Shown: positions 9,037 to 18,470 of the stretch, one piece after another
How the letters are laid out: every line of letters begins with the position of its first letter
Position numbering within the stretch: position 1 is the first letter of the stretch
NCBI GenBank assembly: GCA_023430465.1
Contig: JAEZAM010000005.1
Span: forward strand, 1-64,000
From: Bacteroidota bacterium
GTDB lineage: Bacteria > Bacteroidota > Bacteroidia > Chitinophagales > Chitinophagaceae
Length of the DNA: 64,000 bases
Direction of reading: 5' to 3'
Notes under the pieces: generated by a model
What the model saw: the letters and a program-made list of their open reading frames with translations, nothing else
Database searches by the model: none
What the model was told of the DNA's origin: nothing
Translations under genes and position numbers: made by a program

Positions 9037-9552
9037 ATGGTGTCATCGTTGTATAAATGGTCGCTGGTGATCACAGCATTTCTACTTATTTCCGCGTATC
9101 GCCCGGCGCCAGCACACCCGTTGCACCTGAGCGTGGTGGAGGTAAACCACAATGCTGCGGAAAAAACCCTGGAGATCAGTTGCAAGATATTCACTGATGA
9201 TTTCGAAAGGATTCTTGCAAAGAATTATAAGACCAGGGTTGATCTCATTACGCCTGCTGACCGGCAGGCGATGGATAAACTGGTTAGCGATTACATATTT
9301 CGGCACCTCAGCATCAGCGCGGATGGAAAGCCGCAGCAACTTTCTTACCTGGGGTTTGAGCGGGAGAACGAGGTGATCTATAGTTATGTCCAGGTGGAAA
9401 ATATACCGGCCGTATCGAAGATCGACCTGGTGAATACCCTGATGCATGATATGTTTGATGACCAGATCAACATGATGCATGTGATCGTGGGAGGGAAGCG
9501 GAAGTCATCGAAACTGGATTACCCGGGGAGCAGGTGGAGTGTGGCGTTCTGA
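9037..9552 (+). CDS. DUF6702-family exported protein
   Basis: A 171-residue protein from the ATG at 9037, where a signal peptide begins (MVSSLYKWSLVITAFLLI, cleaved near APAHP). An upstream ATG at 8983 would put 18 extra residues before the signal. The mature start HPLHLSVVEVNHN and the EISCKIFTDDFE motif fit the DUF6702 family, which is usually encoded beside M1 peptidase and HupE genes in Bacteroidota, as here. Function unknown; a periplasmic partner of the HupE membrane protein is a guess from context. Confidence 0.75.
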   Translation: MVSSLYKWSLVITAFLLISAYRPAPAHPLHLSVVEVNHNAAEKTLEISCKIFTDDFERILAKNYKTRVDLITPADRQAMDKLVSDYIFRHLSISADGKPQQLSYLGFERENEVIYSYVQVENIPAVSKIDLVNTLMHDMFDDQINMMHVIVGGKRKSSKLDYPGSRWSVAF

Positions 9553-9868
9553 TTTCACGCAAAGAGGTCTCGCATCTCATATCTCGCATCCCGACTTAAG
9601 GGCCCTTCGACCCTTCGGCAGGCTCACTTCGACAGGCTCAGTGCAAGCAGGGCAAGTATGTGCCTTCGCTGCGCTCATGCACTACCCAGGGACCGGGCGT
9701 ACCTGTTCAATTAAAAATTAAAAATGAAAAATTAAAAAGCAACTCGCTCTCTTTCTCGCTCTTAGTGAGCAAGCACCCAGCACCTTTCGACAGGCTCAGG
9801 GGAAGTCCAGCATCCAGTATCCAGCATCCAGCATCCAGTATCCAGCATCCAGTATCCAGCATCCAGCA
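9553..9868. other. Intergenic region rich in short repeats
   Basis: About 316 bases without a gene. It holds two copies of TTCGACAGGCTCAG (9628-9641 and 9786-9799), an A/T-rich patch of AAATTAAAAATGA-type repeats near 9712-9740, and a 7-base tandem array at its end. No ORF with coding character was seen. Confidence 0.7.
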
Positions 9869-9869
9869 T
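9807..9869. repeat. Tandem repeat, nine 7-base units
   Basis: Nine consecutive units of CCAGCAT or CCAGTAT in mixed order. The array ends at the last base of the stop codon of the CNNM/CBS gene on the minus strand. Confidence 0.9.
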
Positions 9870-11170
9870 CACGCCTCTTCTTCCATCTCGTCTCTCAGCG
9901 CTTTGCTGATGCGAACGAGTACTTTGTCGATCCGGTGGCTGTCCATGTCGATGATCTCAATGTTGAAACCTTTCCATTCCAGTGTATCGCCGGTATGGGG
10001 GATACGTTCGAGGCGATGAAGTATGAAACCTGCCAGTGTATCGAATTCCTGCTCGCCTTCATTCATCCACTCCGTTTTTTCAAACTTTGTCAGGAAGTCG
10101 TAGAACGGTATCTGCGCATCCACGAGGTAGCTGCCATCTTCCCGTTCTGTGATCTCATAATCGAGCAGATCGGGTTGGGGCATGTCCCCGATGATGGCTT
10201 CAAGGATATCATTGAGCGTGATCATCCCGAGAATGGAACCATATTCGTCCACGATGAAGCAGGAGTGAAGCTGCGATTCCTTGAAGCGCTCCATCACCTG
10301 GAAGGCTGTATTATTTTCCGGTACAAAAAGGGCGGGGCGCATAAGATCCTTGAACAGCGTGTCATCCGGGCTTACATAAAGGTCTTTGATGGAGATCACC
10401 CCCTTGATGTTGTCGATGGTAGAATCGCAAATCGGGTAAATCGAATGAGGCTCACTGTTGATCTTTTCCTTGATGGTTTCTTCCGAGTCGTCGAGATTGA
10501 ACCAGATGATATCACTCCGGTGTGTCATGAGGGAAGTGATATTCCTGTCGGACAGGTGAAACACCCGCTCGATGATCTCCTGTTCTGTTTCCTCGATCGT
10601 TCCCTGTTCTGTTCCTTCACTGATAATCGCTTTGATCTCTTCCTCCGTTACCTGGTTATCGTTTTGTTTGATGCCAAATATCTTGACGATGAGGTTGCTT
10701 GATTTGCTAAGCAGCCAGATAAACGGGTGGGTGACGAGGCTGATCAGTCGCATCGGAGCGGCGGCGGCCTTGGCGATCATCTCGGGGCGGGACAATCCCA
10801 GTCTTTTAGGCACCAGTTCTCCAAAGATGATGCTGAAGAATGTGATGACGATTACGACGCAGGTGGTGGCGATCTCATCGGAGTAGTTGACAAGTGCCGG
10901 CCATTGTTTCAGCCATTCTGCAAAATCATCCGTGAGTTTCTCACCGGAGTAAATACCGGTTAAGAGGGTGATCACAGTGATACCCATTTGCACGGTGGAA
11001 AGGAAGGTTTCGGGCTTGTTCGCCAGCCCCAGGGCTTCACGGGCTTTTTTATCTCCTTTATTGGCCTGGGCTTCGAGGCGGGACTTCCTGGCGGATACCA
11101 GCGCAATTTCTGCCATGGAAAATAGACCGTTCAGCAATATCAGTCCTGCCAATATAAAAATTTCCATCAA
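9869..11170 (-). CDS. CNNM/CorC-type (hemolysin-like) CBS membrane protein
   Basis: A 433-residue protein with the order DUF21 (CNNM) transmembrane domain (residues about 1-190, starting GLILLNGLFSMAEIALVSARKSRLE), a CBS pair (about 205-330, with THRSDIIWFNLDD and CFIVDEYGSILGMIT), and a C-terminal CorC_HlyC domain. Relatives transport or control magnesium and cobalt, or handle sodium-coupled magnesium efflux. The historical label hemolysin is misleading. Its start overlaps the PAP2 phosphatase stop by 4 bases, so the two are co-translated. Confidence 0.92.
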   Translation of the reverse strand: MMEIFILAGLILLNGLFSMAEIALVSARKSRLEAQANKGDKKAREALGLANKPETFLSTVQMGITVITLLTGIYSGEKLTDDFAEWLKQWPALVNYSDEIATTCVVIVITFFSIIFGELVPKRLGLSRPEMIAKAAAAPMRLISLVTHPFIWLLSKSSNLIVKIFGIKQNDNQVTEEEIKAIISEGTEQGTIEETEQEIIERVFHLSDRNITSLMTHRSDIIWFNLDDSEETIKEKINSEPHSIYPICDSTIDNIKGVISIKDLYVSPDDTLFKDLMRPALFVPENNTAFQVMERFKESQLHSCFIVDEYGSILGMITLNDILEAIIGDMPQPDLLDYEITEREDGSYLVDAQIPFYDFLTKFEKTEWMNEGEQEFDTLAGFILHRLERIPHTGDTLEWKGFNIEIIDMDSHRIDKVLVRISKALRDEMEEEA

Positions 11171-11784
11171 GAGGAATACGTTGGTTGGTTATCGAAGATA
11201 GCGATTCCGTATCGCTTATTAAAGAATGTACCGGTGAGTACACCAAAGATCAGGCCCAGCATCGCGCCGCCGAGGATATCGAAGGGATAATGAATGCCCA
11301 CATACACCTGGGCCAGCGATACCAGTGCGGCCCATACAAATCCCACAAATGCCCATTTCCCCAGCCAGTGCCGGGTGGTGATATAAAAAAAGGTAGCCAT
11401 GCCGAAATGATTGGCCGCATGATTGGAGGTAAAACTATAGCCGGTGGAACAATTCACCAGCAGCCTTACCTGCGAATAAAAGTCGATATCGTTGCAGGGC
11501 CGGGCGCGCATCACCCCATGTTTGAACAGATAGGTGCCCGTCATATCGGTCATAGCGATCGTGGCAAAGAAGAACAACAACCACCAGGCGCCGCGGGCGC
11601 GAAAATTCAGCAGCGCAAATACGATCAGGAAAAGGTACAACGGCATCCAGTGCGTCGAATTCCGCAGAAATGGCATCACCTCATCAAATACAGGATTAGC
11701 AAGGCCGGAATTGATCTTTATAAACAGCCATTGATCCGCCTCAACCAGTTTTTGCCAGAATGTGGATTGCAGGAGAAAAATCAT
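11167..11784 (-). CDS. PAP2-family membrane phosphatase
   Basis: A 205-residue membrane protein with five or six hydrophobic segments. The three PAP2 motifs are present: KHGVMRARP (KX6RP), SFTSNHAANHFG (the PSGH motif in an SNHA variant that keeps the histidine), and a C-terminal VYVGIHYPFD ending in H-x3-D. Such enzymes dephosphorylate undecaprenyl pyrophosphate, phosphatidate or lipid A-like lipids at the outer face of the inner membrane. The first gene of a two-gene unit with the CNNM/CBS gene. Specific substrate not known. Confidence 0.87.
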   Translation of the reverse strand: MIFLLQSTFWQKLVEADQWLFIKINSGLANPVFDEVMPFLRNSTHWMPLYLFLIVFALLNFRARGAWWLLFFFATIAMTDMTGTYLFKHGVMRARPCNDIDFYSQVRLLVNCSTGYSFTSNHAANHFGMATFFYITTRHWLGKWAFVGFVWAALVSLAQVYVGIHYPFDILGGAMLGLIFGVLTGTFFNKRYGIAIFDNQPTYSS

Positions 11785-11902
11785 TGTTGCAAAAATACCG
11801 ATTGCCTGCCAATCATGAAGTTTAACAGCGGCTATCTTGTGATATCCGGTTAAATTGTATTGCTTTGCAGACTCTCATCAAAATATACTACCGGAAATTC
11901 AC

Positions 11903-13879
11903 ATGCTGACGAGGTATAAAATACCTAAAACTCTGATCTGGATCATTCACCTGTTCCTGATCTTCTTTGTGATCTTCACCATCTTCAGGTTTGCCACCTT
12001 CTTTGCCTTCAAGCCAGCGCACCTCTCGTTCTCCGATATGATCCCGTCATTCCTGATGGGCATTCAATACGACCTGCGTTGGATCGCCATTATCCTGATG
12101 CCGGTGGTGCTGCTGAGTATGTCACCGCGGTTCTCACCATTTTATTCAGCATCCAATAAAAAATGGTGGACATGGTACCTTGCCGCCGTGACATTCATTG
12201 TGTTCTTTTTCTTTGCTGCAGATTTTGGGAGTTTTTCCTATAATCAGACCCGGCTGGATGCCGGCGCCATGAATTTCGTCGAGGATCCCGGCATTTCCCT
12301 TCAGATGATGTGGCAAACCTATCCATTGTTCTGGATGGTGCTTGGACTAATGGTTGCCGTTTTCCTGTTTCGCTGGATGTATCATAAAAGCCATTGGCGC
12401 GTGATTGCACAGACGGATGGACTGAAGATACCCTACAGGAGAAAATTCTTTGTTGCAGCGGCTGTGCTGCTGACGGTCTTCATCTATGGCCGGTTTGGGA
12501 CAACGCCGCTGACATGGAAGCAGTGTTTTGTTTTCCAGGATAATTTCAAATCCTATCTCGCGCTGAATCCGCTGCAGAATTTCTTCACGACGCTGAAGCT
12601 TCGCAAGCCCGAGTTCAATGAGCAAAAGGCCAGGGATGCTTTTCCACTGATGGCAGAATGGATGCAATTGCCTGATCCTGGTAATTTCAATTACAGACGG
12701 GTGGTGGTACCCGGCAGCCAGGCGCTGGAAAGCCGGCCCAACGTGGTTTTGGTCATGTGTGAATCGTTCAGCATGTACAAGAGCACCATGAGCGGCAATC
12801 CGCTGAACACCACGCCATTCTTCGATTCCATCAGCCGGCAGGGTATATTTTTTGAAAAGTGTTTTTCCCCGCATTTCTCTACTGCCCGTGGCCTGTTTGC
12901 GATCATCACCGGAATACCCGATGCACAACTGTTCAAGTTTTCCACGCGAAATCCGCTGGCGATCCGGCAACATACCATCATCGATAATTTCGAAGGGTAT
13001 AGTAAACATTATTTCCTCGGCGGTAACCCTGAGTTCAACAATTTCGCCGGGCTGTTACAAAACATCGACAGCCTGCAGGTGCATGCGGAAGGAAGCTTCA
13101 AATCTCCACCCATCAATGTGTGGGGGATATCGGACAAGGACCTGTTCCTTGAGGCAAACGCTGTGTTCAGGAAAGAAAAACGTCCTTTCTTTTCCATCAT
13201 TCAGACATCGGATAACCACCGGCCTTATATGATCCCCGAAGGAGATACCGCTGAGTTCCGGATCAAGTCAGTTGATGAAGAGGAGCTGAGAAAATACGGG
13301 TTCGAATCACTGGCTGAATACAATACTTTTCGCTACGCTGATTTTTGTATTCAGAAATTCATGGAAGCAGCTTCCAAAGAGGAATATTTTCACAACACCA
13401 TCTTTGTGTTCATCGGTGATCATGGTGTGGCCGGTAATGCAACAGAGATGTATCCTGCTGCATGGACGGATCAGCGACTGACGGACGAGCATGTGCCGTT
13501 ACTTTTTTACGCACCTTACCTGCTGCAGCCACAACGCAGGCCGGAAGTGGTCTCACAGATCGATGTGTTGCCAACCATAGCCGGCATGGTGCAGCAGCCA
13601 TATGTCAATACGACCCTCGGCCGGGATCTGCTTGACCCTGCCAAAAAGAATAACTACGCATTTATTACTAATACGGCGGGCAAGATAGGCATGGTTACGG
13701 ATGATTTTTATTTTATCCATAACCTGAACTTCCCCGACCAACAAATGGTACCTGTGCGCTACACGGACAGATCCTACTCACGTCAAAGCCGGGACTCGGT
13801 GCAGCAGAAATTATCGGCGTTCACCAATGCTTTTTTTGAAACCGCGCGTTACCTGATCATGAATAACCAGAAAGACTGA
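11903..13879 (+). CDS. LTA-synthase-like membrane sulfatase/phosphotransferase
   Basis: A 658-residue protein from the ATG at 11903. Five hydrophobic segments fill residues 1-200; the rest is an alkaline-phosphatase/sulfatase fold outside the membrane. The metal-site strand is VVLVMCESFS, the nucleophile region is HFSTARGLFAIITGIPD with a threonine where LtaS has its catalytic one, and FIGDHG is the second metal motif. In Gram-negative bacteria such proteins transfer phosphoglycerol or phosphoethanolamine to glycans or lipids. Its stop abuts the convergent methyltransferase gene with no gap. Confidence 0.85.
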   Translation: MLTRYKIPKTLIWIIHLFLIFFVIFTIFRFATFFAFKPAHLSFSDMIPSFLMGIQYDLRWIAIILMPVVLLSMSPRFSPFYSASNKKWWTWYLAAVTFIVFFFFAADFGSFSYNQTRLDAGAMNFVEDPGISLQMMWQTYPLFWMVLGLMVAVFLFRWMYHKSHWRVIAQTDGLKIPYRRKFFVAAAVLLTVFIYGRFGTTPLTWKQCFVFQDNFKSYLALNPLQNFFTTLKLRKPEFNEQKARDAFPLMAEWMQLPDPGNFNYRRVVVPGSQALESRPNVVLVMCESFSMYKSTMSGNPLNTTPFFDSISRQGIFFEKCFSPHFSTARGLFAIITGIPDAQLFKFSTRNPLAIRQHTIIDNFEGYSKHYFLGGNPEFNNFAGLLQNIDSLQVHAEGSFKSPPINVWGISDKDLFLEANAVFRKEKRPFFSIIQTSDNHRPYMIPEGDTAEFRIKSVDEEELRKYGFESLAEYNTFRYADFCIQKFMEAASKEEYFHNTIFVFIGDHGVAGNATEMYPAAWTDQRLTDEHVPLLFYAPYLLQPQRRPEVVSQIDVLPTIAGMVQQPYVNTTLGRDLLDPAKKNNYAFITNTAGKIGMVTDDFYFIHNLNFPDQQMVPVRYTDRSYSRQSRDSVQQKLSAFTNAFFETARYLIMNNQKD

Positions 13880-14626
13880 CTACGCGCCTGGCCGCATGGC
13901 AGTGATGATCAGCCTTGGCATGGTTCGGAGATGATAGTGGCCAAGGTCATGATTCCCATAAACGTCCAGCAACTTCAGACCCTGGTAACTGAGCATATCA
14001 TTGAAATCCCCGAGGGTTAGTTTTGTTACGGTTTCTAGAAACGTTTCCGGGATGGGTGCGGAGCGCTCCCTGACAGTGATGCGGTGATGAAAAGAATTAT
14101 CGTCATCCCACCGGTGAATCTCAAAGTTGACGTGCTGGTTGTCGATCACTTCATTGTGTACCAGGTTTTCTTCGGTGAAATGAACATTCGGCATATCGAT
14201 GATCAGCCTGCCGCCCGGCTTGAGGCTGGATGCAAGCGTACGCATGATGTCATCATGTTCGCGGCGTGTCTTGTACAGTCCGAAGGCAGGGAAGGCGACG
14301 AAAGCCAGGTCGAAATACCCACCACGGAGCGGTAAGCGCATATCATGAATAAAATATTCGGGATTGTTGCCCCCATAGCTGACGGCCGCATCGATGTTGG
14401 CCGCTTTCCTGTCGACAGCAGTCACCTCGAAGCCCCTCGCGGCAAGTTCCCGGCTCAACTCGCCTTTGCCGCAGCCGACGTGCAACAACCTTGAGCCGCC
14501 GGCTAATTGCCAGGGCCTGGTAATCGTCTGCAGGAATGAAGCAGTCTCTTGCACCCGGTCCGGCTGGTAAAGCTGGTCATAAAAAGGGGAATCGATCCAT
14601 CCGGCGTCCGTTTGCGTTGAAGTCAT
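13880..14626 (-). CDS. Class I SAM-dependent methyltransferase
   Basis: A 248-residue protein (start at 14626, MTSTQTDAGW; a further ATG at 14656 is less likely). The SAM-binding motif I is LLHVGCGKGELSRELAARG, followed by VTAVDRKAANID as motif II, and the later region GGRLIIDMPN is the post-I strand. This is the ubiquitous Methyltransf_11/25 fold; the substrate cannot be named. It faces the sulfatase gene with directly abutting stop codons and is divergent from glmM. Confidence 0.82.
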   Translation of the reverse strand: MTSTQTDAGWIDSPFYDQLYQPDRVQETASFLQTITRPWQLAGGSRLLHVGCGKGELSRELAARGFEVTAVDRKAANIDAAVSYGGNNPEYFIHDMRLPLRGGYFDLAFVAFPAFGLYKTRREHDDIMRTLASSLKPGGRLIIDMPNVHFTEENLVHNEVIDNQHVNFEIHRWDDDNSFHHRITVRERSAPIPETFLETVTKLTLGDFNDMLSYQGLKLLDVYGNHDLGHYHLRTMPRLIITAMRPGA

Positions 14627-14681
14627 AGCGATGTTTGGACAAATGTAAGGAGGCAATCACAATCCGGTGACCCGAAAACCG

Positions 14682-14689
14682 TATTTTTG
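14682..14689 (+). promoter_or_regulatory. Possible -7 promoter element upstream of glmM
   Basis: TATTTTTG matches the Bacteroidota TAnnTTTG consensus exactly, 84 bases before the glmM start. No clear TTTG was found at the expected -33 spacing, so this is weak. Confidence 0.3.
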
Positions 14690-14772
14690 CTGTCCGCACC
14701 TTAGCAGGAAATACGGTAATCCGCCTCGGGGGTGAACAGCTTTTAACAAAAACACCTTTCAACTATTTTATT

Positions 14773-16152
14773 GTGGCATTGATCAAGAGTATATCCGGAA
14801 TCAGGGGAACTATCGGTGGGCAACCTGGTGAAAACCTGACTCCGCTTGATATTGTGAAATTCACAGCAGCCTACGGCACTATCATTTCAAAGGACAAAAA
14901 GAACCCAACGATCATCGTAGGCCGTGACGGCCGGATCAGTGGCGAGATGGTACGGAACATTGTTGTCAGTACCCTGAGTTCACTTGGTATCAATGTAATC
15001 GACCTGGGTCTGTCCACAACACCCACGGTTGAAGTGGCCGTAAAATGGGCGGGTGCCACAGGCGGCATCATTCTTACTGCCAGCCATAATCCAAAGGAAT
15101 GGAATGCGCTCAAACTGCTGAATGACGAGGGTGAATTCATCTCTGCCGATAAAGGCCAGGAAGTGCTGGAGCTCGCTGCGCGTGAGGATTTCTCCTTTGT
15201 TCCTGTCGACAAACTGGGAACGATCACACAGGATGACAGCTACATGGAAAAACACATCAACGCCATTCTTGAATATCCCCTGGTAAACGTGGAAGCCATA
15301 CGCCGGAAAAAACTGAAGGTGGTGGTAGATGCAGTTAATTCAACCGGCGCCACCTTTGTGCCCGCCTTGTTAAAGGCGTTGGGTGTTGAACAGATCATCG
15401 TACTGAACGAAGAGGTCAATGGCCGGTTTGCACATAATCCTGAGCCTTTGCCCGAGCACCTGACACAGCTCAGCAATGAGGTGGTGAAACAAAATGCCGA
15501 TCTCGGTATTGCGGTGGATCCTGATGTGGACAGGCTTTGCTTTGTGAATGAAGACGGCAGCATGTTTGGTGAAGAATACACGCTTGTTGCAGTAGCGGAT
15601 TATATTCTCCGCCAGCGTCCGGGTAATACTGTGAGCAACATGAGCAGCACCAAGGCTTTGAAAGAAATTACACTGAAGCATGGCGGCGAATATCACCCGT
15701 CAGCAGTAGGAGAGGTGAATGTGGTGAAACGAATGAAAGAGACCAACGCAGTGATCGGTGGCGAAGGAAATGGCGGCATCATTGTACCCGATTTTCATTA
15801 CGGACGGGATGCACTCATCGGGATCGCGTTATTCCTGAGTCACCTGGCCAATCATAAGAATGGTATTAAATCCCTGCGCTCAAACTATCCTGACTATTTT
15901 ATTTCCAAGAATAAGATCGAACTGGGCAAATCCATCGATGTGAAATCCGTGTTTGAAAAAATCCGGGAGAAGTACCAGAAGAACCCGATCAACACCGAAG
16001 ATGGCCTGAAGATCGAGTTTGATAACGACTGGGTGCATCTGCGGACCTCGAACACTGAACCGATCATCCGCATATACGCAGAAAGCGATTTTGAGTCGAA
16101 AGCAAATAACATTGCTACGCGATTGATGCAGGATATTAAGGAGTTTGTATAG
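14773..16152 (+). CDS. glmM: Phosphoglucosamine mutase
   Basis: Interconverts glucosamine-6-phosphate and glucosamine-1-phosphate on the way to UDP-GlcNAc for peptidoglycan and LPS. The protein is 459 residues. The phosphoserine loop is TASHNPKEWNA near residues 100-110, the magnesium loop is DPDVDRL, the sugar loop is GEGNGG, and the C-terminal phosphate-binding loop is RTSNTEPIIRIYAES. The start codon is GTG at 14773, encoding MALIKSISGIRGTIGG, the usual N-terminus in this phylum; no ATG lies nearby in frame. A bidirectional terminator follows. Confidence 0.95.
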   Translation: MALIKSISGIRGTIGGQPGENLTPLDIVKFTAAYGTIISKDKKNPTIIVGRDGRISGEMVRNIVVSTLSSLGINVIDLGLSTTPTVEVAVKWAGATGGIILTASHNPKEWNALKLLNDEGEFISADKGQEVLELAAREDFSFVPVDKLGTITQDDSYMEKHINAILEYPLVNVEAIRRKKLKVVVDAVNSTGATFVPALLKALGVEQIIVLNEEVNGRFAHNPEPLPEHLTQLSNEVVKQNADLGIAVDPDVDRLCFVNEDGSMFGEEYTLVAVADYILRQRPGNTVSNMSSTKALKEITLKHGGEYHPSAVGEVNVVKRMKETNAVIGGEGNGGIIVPDFHYGRDALIGIALFLSHLANHKNGIKSLRSNYPDYFISKNKIELGKSIDVKSVFEKIREKYQKNPINTEDGLKIEFDNDWVHLRTSNTEPIIRIYAESDFESKANNIATRLMQDIKEFV

Positions 16153-16156
16153 AAAT

Positions 16157-16197
16157 CTTTGCGTCTTTGCGTGAAATTTTCTCGCAAAGACGCAAAG
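16157..16197. terminator. Inverted repeat, probable bidirectional terminator
   Basis: Perfect 15-base arms (16157-16171 and 16183-16197) around an 11-base loop, built from CTTTGCGTCTTTGCG. It lies between the convergent glmM and molybdenum-hydroxylase genes. Related CTTTGCGTC words recur near 36850 and 38565, so it may also be a dispersed repeat. Confidence 0.6.
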
Positions 16198-16226
16198 CAT
16201 TTGAAGTACGCAAAGAGTTTGGCAGG

Positions 16227-18452
16227 TTAGATCACTTTATCCAATGTAATCGGTAGTTCCCTTACCCGTTTTCCCGTAGCATTATACACCGCATTGGCCA
16301 CTGCACCCGCGAACCCGATCAGCGCGATCTCGCCCATCCCTTTTGCCCCCATCGGGTTGATGATGGGATCAGGCTTATTGACAAAATAAGCTTCGATGCG
16401 AGGCACATCAGCATTGACGGGTACATGGTAGTCGGCAAAATTATTATTTACATAGCGGCCATAGCGGTGATCGATCACTGTTTCTTCCATGAGTGCCATC
16501 CCAATTCCTCCCACTACACCGCCGATCATCTGGCTCCGCGCTGTTTTCTCGCTGACTATCTTGCCGGCATCACCCACCGTGACCACCTCTTTTACCCGGA
16601 TCACCCCCGTAGTTGGGTGAACATGCACCTTGGTGAAATGAACTGAATAGGAGTACATGGAATACTTTCGTTGCTCAGGTCCGCCGCGGGATTCTTTGGT
16701 CGTTTCGATAGACGCCTGGCCATTCTTCTTCAACAGTTCTGTGAAAGTGATACGGGCATTTGTGTTGCTGCGAAGAGAAACGCTGTTTTCAGTGAACACG
16801 GCGTCCTCCATTTTTGCATCACGGAATGATGCTTCCGATTTTGCTGCCAATGCAAGTAATTGCTCGCGGATATAGGTGCAGACCTCATGGACAGCCGAAC
16901 CCAGGGATGATGTGGTAGCTGAACCGCCCTGCGTGGGTCCCGGAGGCAACGCGGTGCTGCCAAGTTCAAATTTTATGGATGACGTCGGAAGGCCCAGGCG
17001 CTCCTGCGCGATCATAACCATTGCAGTGGCCGTACCGGGACCCATATCGCTGACGGCGCTTTGCAGCACCAGCTTGCCTTCGGCATTGAGTTCGCCACGT
17101 ACAGACGCGACCCACCGCAATGCACTGAATACACCGCCGCCCATCCCATAGCCACAGAGCATACCCTCTTCTTTTAATGTGCCGGGCTTTGTTGGCCGCT
17201 TGCTCCAGCCGATCTTTTCCTTTCCGACCTCATAACATTCCTTCAGAAATTTACTTGACCACGGCAGGTTTCTCTCGGGATCGGTATCTGCGTGATTGAT
17301 GATGCGCAATTCTACGGGATCGATTCCCAGCTTGTAAGAAAGCTCATCCAGCGCTGACTCGAGCGCAAAACATCCGGTTGCTTCCCCCGGCCCGCGCATC
17401 CATATCGGAGTATTGACATCCAATGGGAGCAGTTTGTAATCGGTGTTCACATTGGGACAGGCATACAGGAACTTTGTTGCATTAACAATGCCTTCCGTGA
17501 AATTTTCATACGACGAGGTCAGTGCGATGGCCTTATGGGTAATACCAACGAGTTTGCCATCAGTTGTTGCGCCAATACCAATCTCCTGGTGAGCTGCAGG
17601 GCGGTAACCAACCATGGTAAACATCTGGTCGCGCGAGAGAACTAATTTCACCGGCCGTTGTACCTGTTTTGCGGCAATGACCGCTGCAATCTCATGTGGC
17701 CATACACGCAGCGCACTCCCGAAAGCGCCTCCCACGTTTTCCGCGATTACTTTGATATTCTCCGGCGGTAATTGGAATGCGTTCACCAGGGTGTTGCGCG
17801 TATCTCCGGGTCCCTGTGTTTTATCATAAACCGTCAGCCTGTCAGCGGCTTCCCAATGAGCGATGATCGCGTGTAACTCCATCGGGTTATGTGTCTCAAT
17901 GGGCATGATGTAGGTCGCTTCCACCTGTACTGGTGCTGTCTTGTATGCCTCGGCCTGACCCCGCTTGTATTGTGCAGGAGGCCAGCCCGACTTCGGGGCA
18001 ATGGCCTTATCGAGACTCTTGTTGAAATCTGTAGTATGAACCTTTCGGTCGTAACTGACGCGGACAAGCGAAGCCGCATGCACTGCCCGCTCAAAGGTGT
18101 CGGCAATGACTATTGCGATTGGCTGACCATTCGAGTAAACCGTATCATCATGAAAAATCCGCAATCCTTCAACCGCGGCGCGTTCTCCCTCTTTGGGCTG
18201 AAGACCCGGCACCTTCGTGGCGTTCAAATGTGAGATTACGGCAAGCACACCGGGTAAAGCGGTGGCAGCTTTTGCATCGATGGTTTTGATCTTCCCGCTG
18301 GCGATCGTGCTTGTGACAAGCACACCGTAAGCCATTCCGGCAAGCTTGTGTTCGGCGGCATAGCGGGCGCGGCCTGTTACTTTATCGATGCCATCCACGC
18401 GATCCTCGGGATCCGCGATGAACTTATCTGTTATGTCAAAAAAGTTGTCCAT
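16227..18452 (-). CDS. Molybdenum hydroxylase, molybdopterin-binding large subunit
   Basis: A 741-residue large subunit of the xanthine dehydrogenase / aldehyde oxidoreductase family. The N-terminal a/b hammerhead domain (DGIDKVTGRARYAAEHKL) precedes the molybdopterin domains, with GGAFGSALRVWPHE, the substrate-channel GPGEATGCFALESALDE, the MGPGTATAMVMIA motif and the catalytic glutamate in GAKGMGEIAL near the end. With the two genes upstream it forms a three-subunit periplasmic enzyme like PaoABC, oxidising aldehydes or N-heterocycles. The substrate is unknown. It starts 18 bases after the FAD-subunit stop. Confidence 0.92.
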   Translation of the reverse strand: MDNFFDITDKFIADPEDRVDGIDKVTGRARYAAEHKLAGMAYGVLVTSTIASGKIKTIDAKAATALPGVLAVISHLNATKVPGLQPKEGERAAVEGLRIFHDDTVYSNGQPIAIVIADTFERAVHAASLVRVSYDRKVHTTDFNKSLDKAIAPKSGWPPAQYKRGQAEAYKTAPVQVEATYIMPIETHNPMELHAIIAHWEAADRLTVYDKTQGPGDTRNTLVNAFQLPPENIKVIAENVGGAFGSALRVWPHEIAAVIAAKQVQRPVKLVLSRDQMFTMVGYRPAAHQEIGIGATTDGKLVGITHKAIALTSSYENFTEGIVNATKFLYACPNVNTDYKLLPLDVNTPIWMRGPGEATGCFALESALDELSYKLGIDPVELRIINHADTDPERNLPWSSKFLKECYEVGKEKIGWSKRPTKPGTLKEEGMLCGYGMGGGVFSALRWVASVRGELNAEGKLVLQSAVSDMGPGTATAMVMIAQERLGLPTSSIKFELGSTALPPGPTQGGSATTSSLGSAVHEVCTYIREQLLALAAKSEASFRDAKMEDAVFTENSVSLRSNTNARITFTELLKKNGQASIETTKESRGGPEQRKYSMYSYSVHFTKVHVHPTTGVIRVKEVVTVGDAGKIVSEKTARSQMIGGVVGGIGMALMEETVIDHRYGRYVNNNFADYHVPVNADVPRIEAYFVNKPDPIINPMGAKGMGEIALIGFAGAVANAVYNATGKRVRELPITLDKVI

Positions 18453-18470
18453 AATGAGGTGTTGTCATTG

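Noticed and set aside
12347..13009. A 220-codon minus-strand frame inside the LTA-synthase-like gene
   Set aside because: Shadow of a strong coding sequence; composition and residue pattern are not protein-like.
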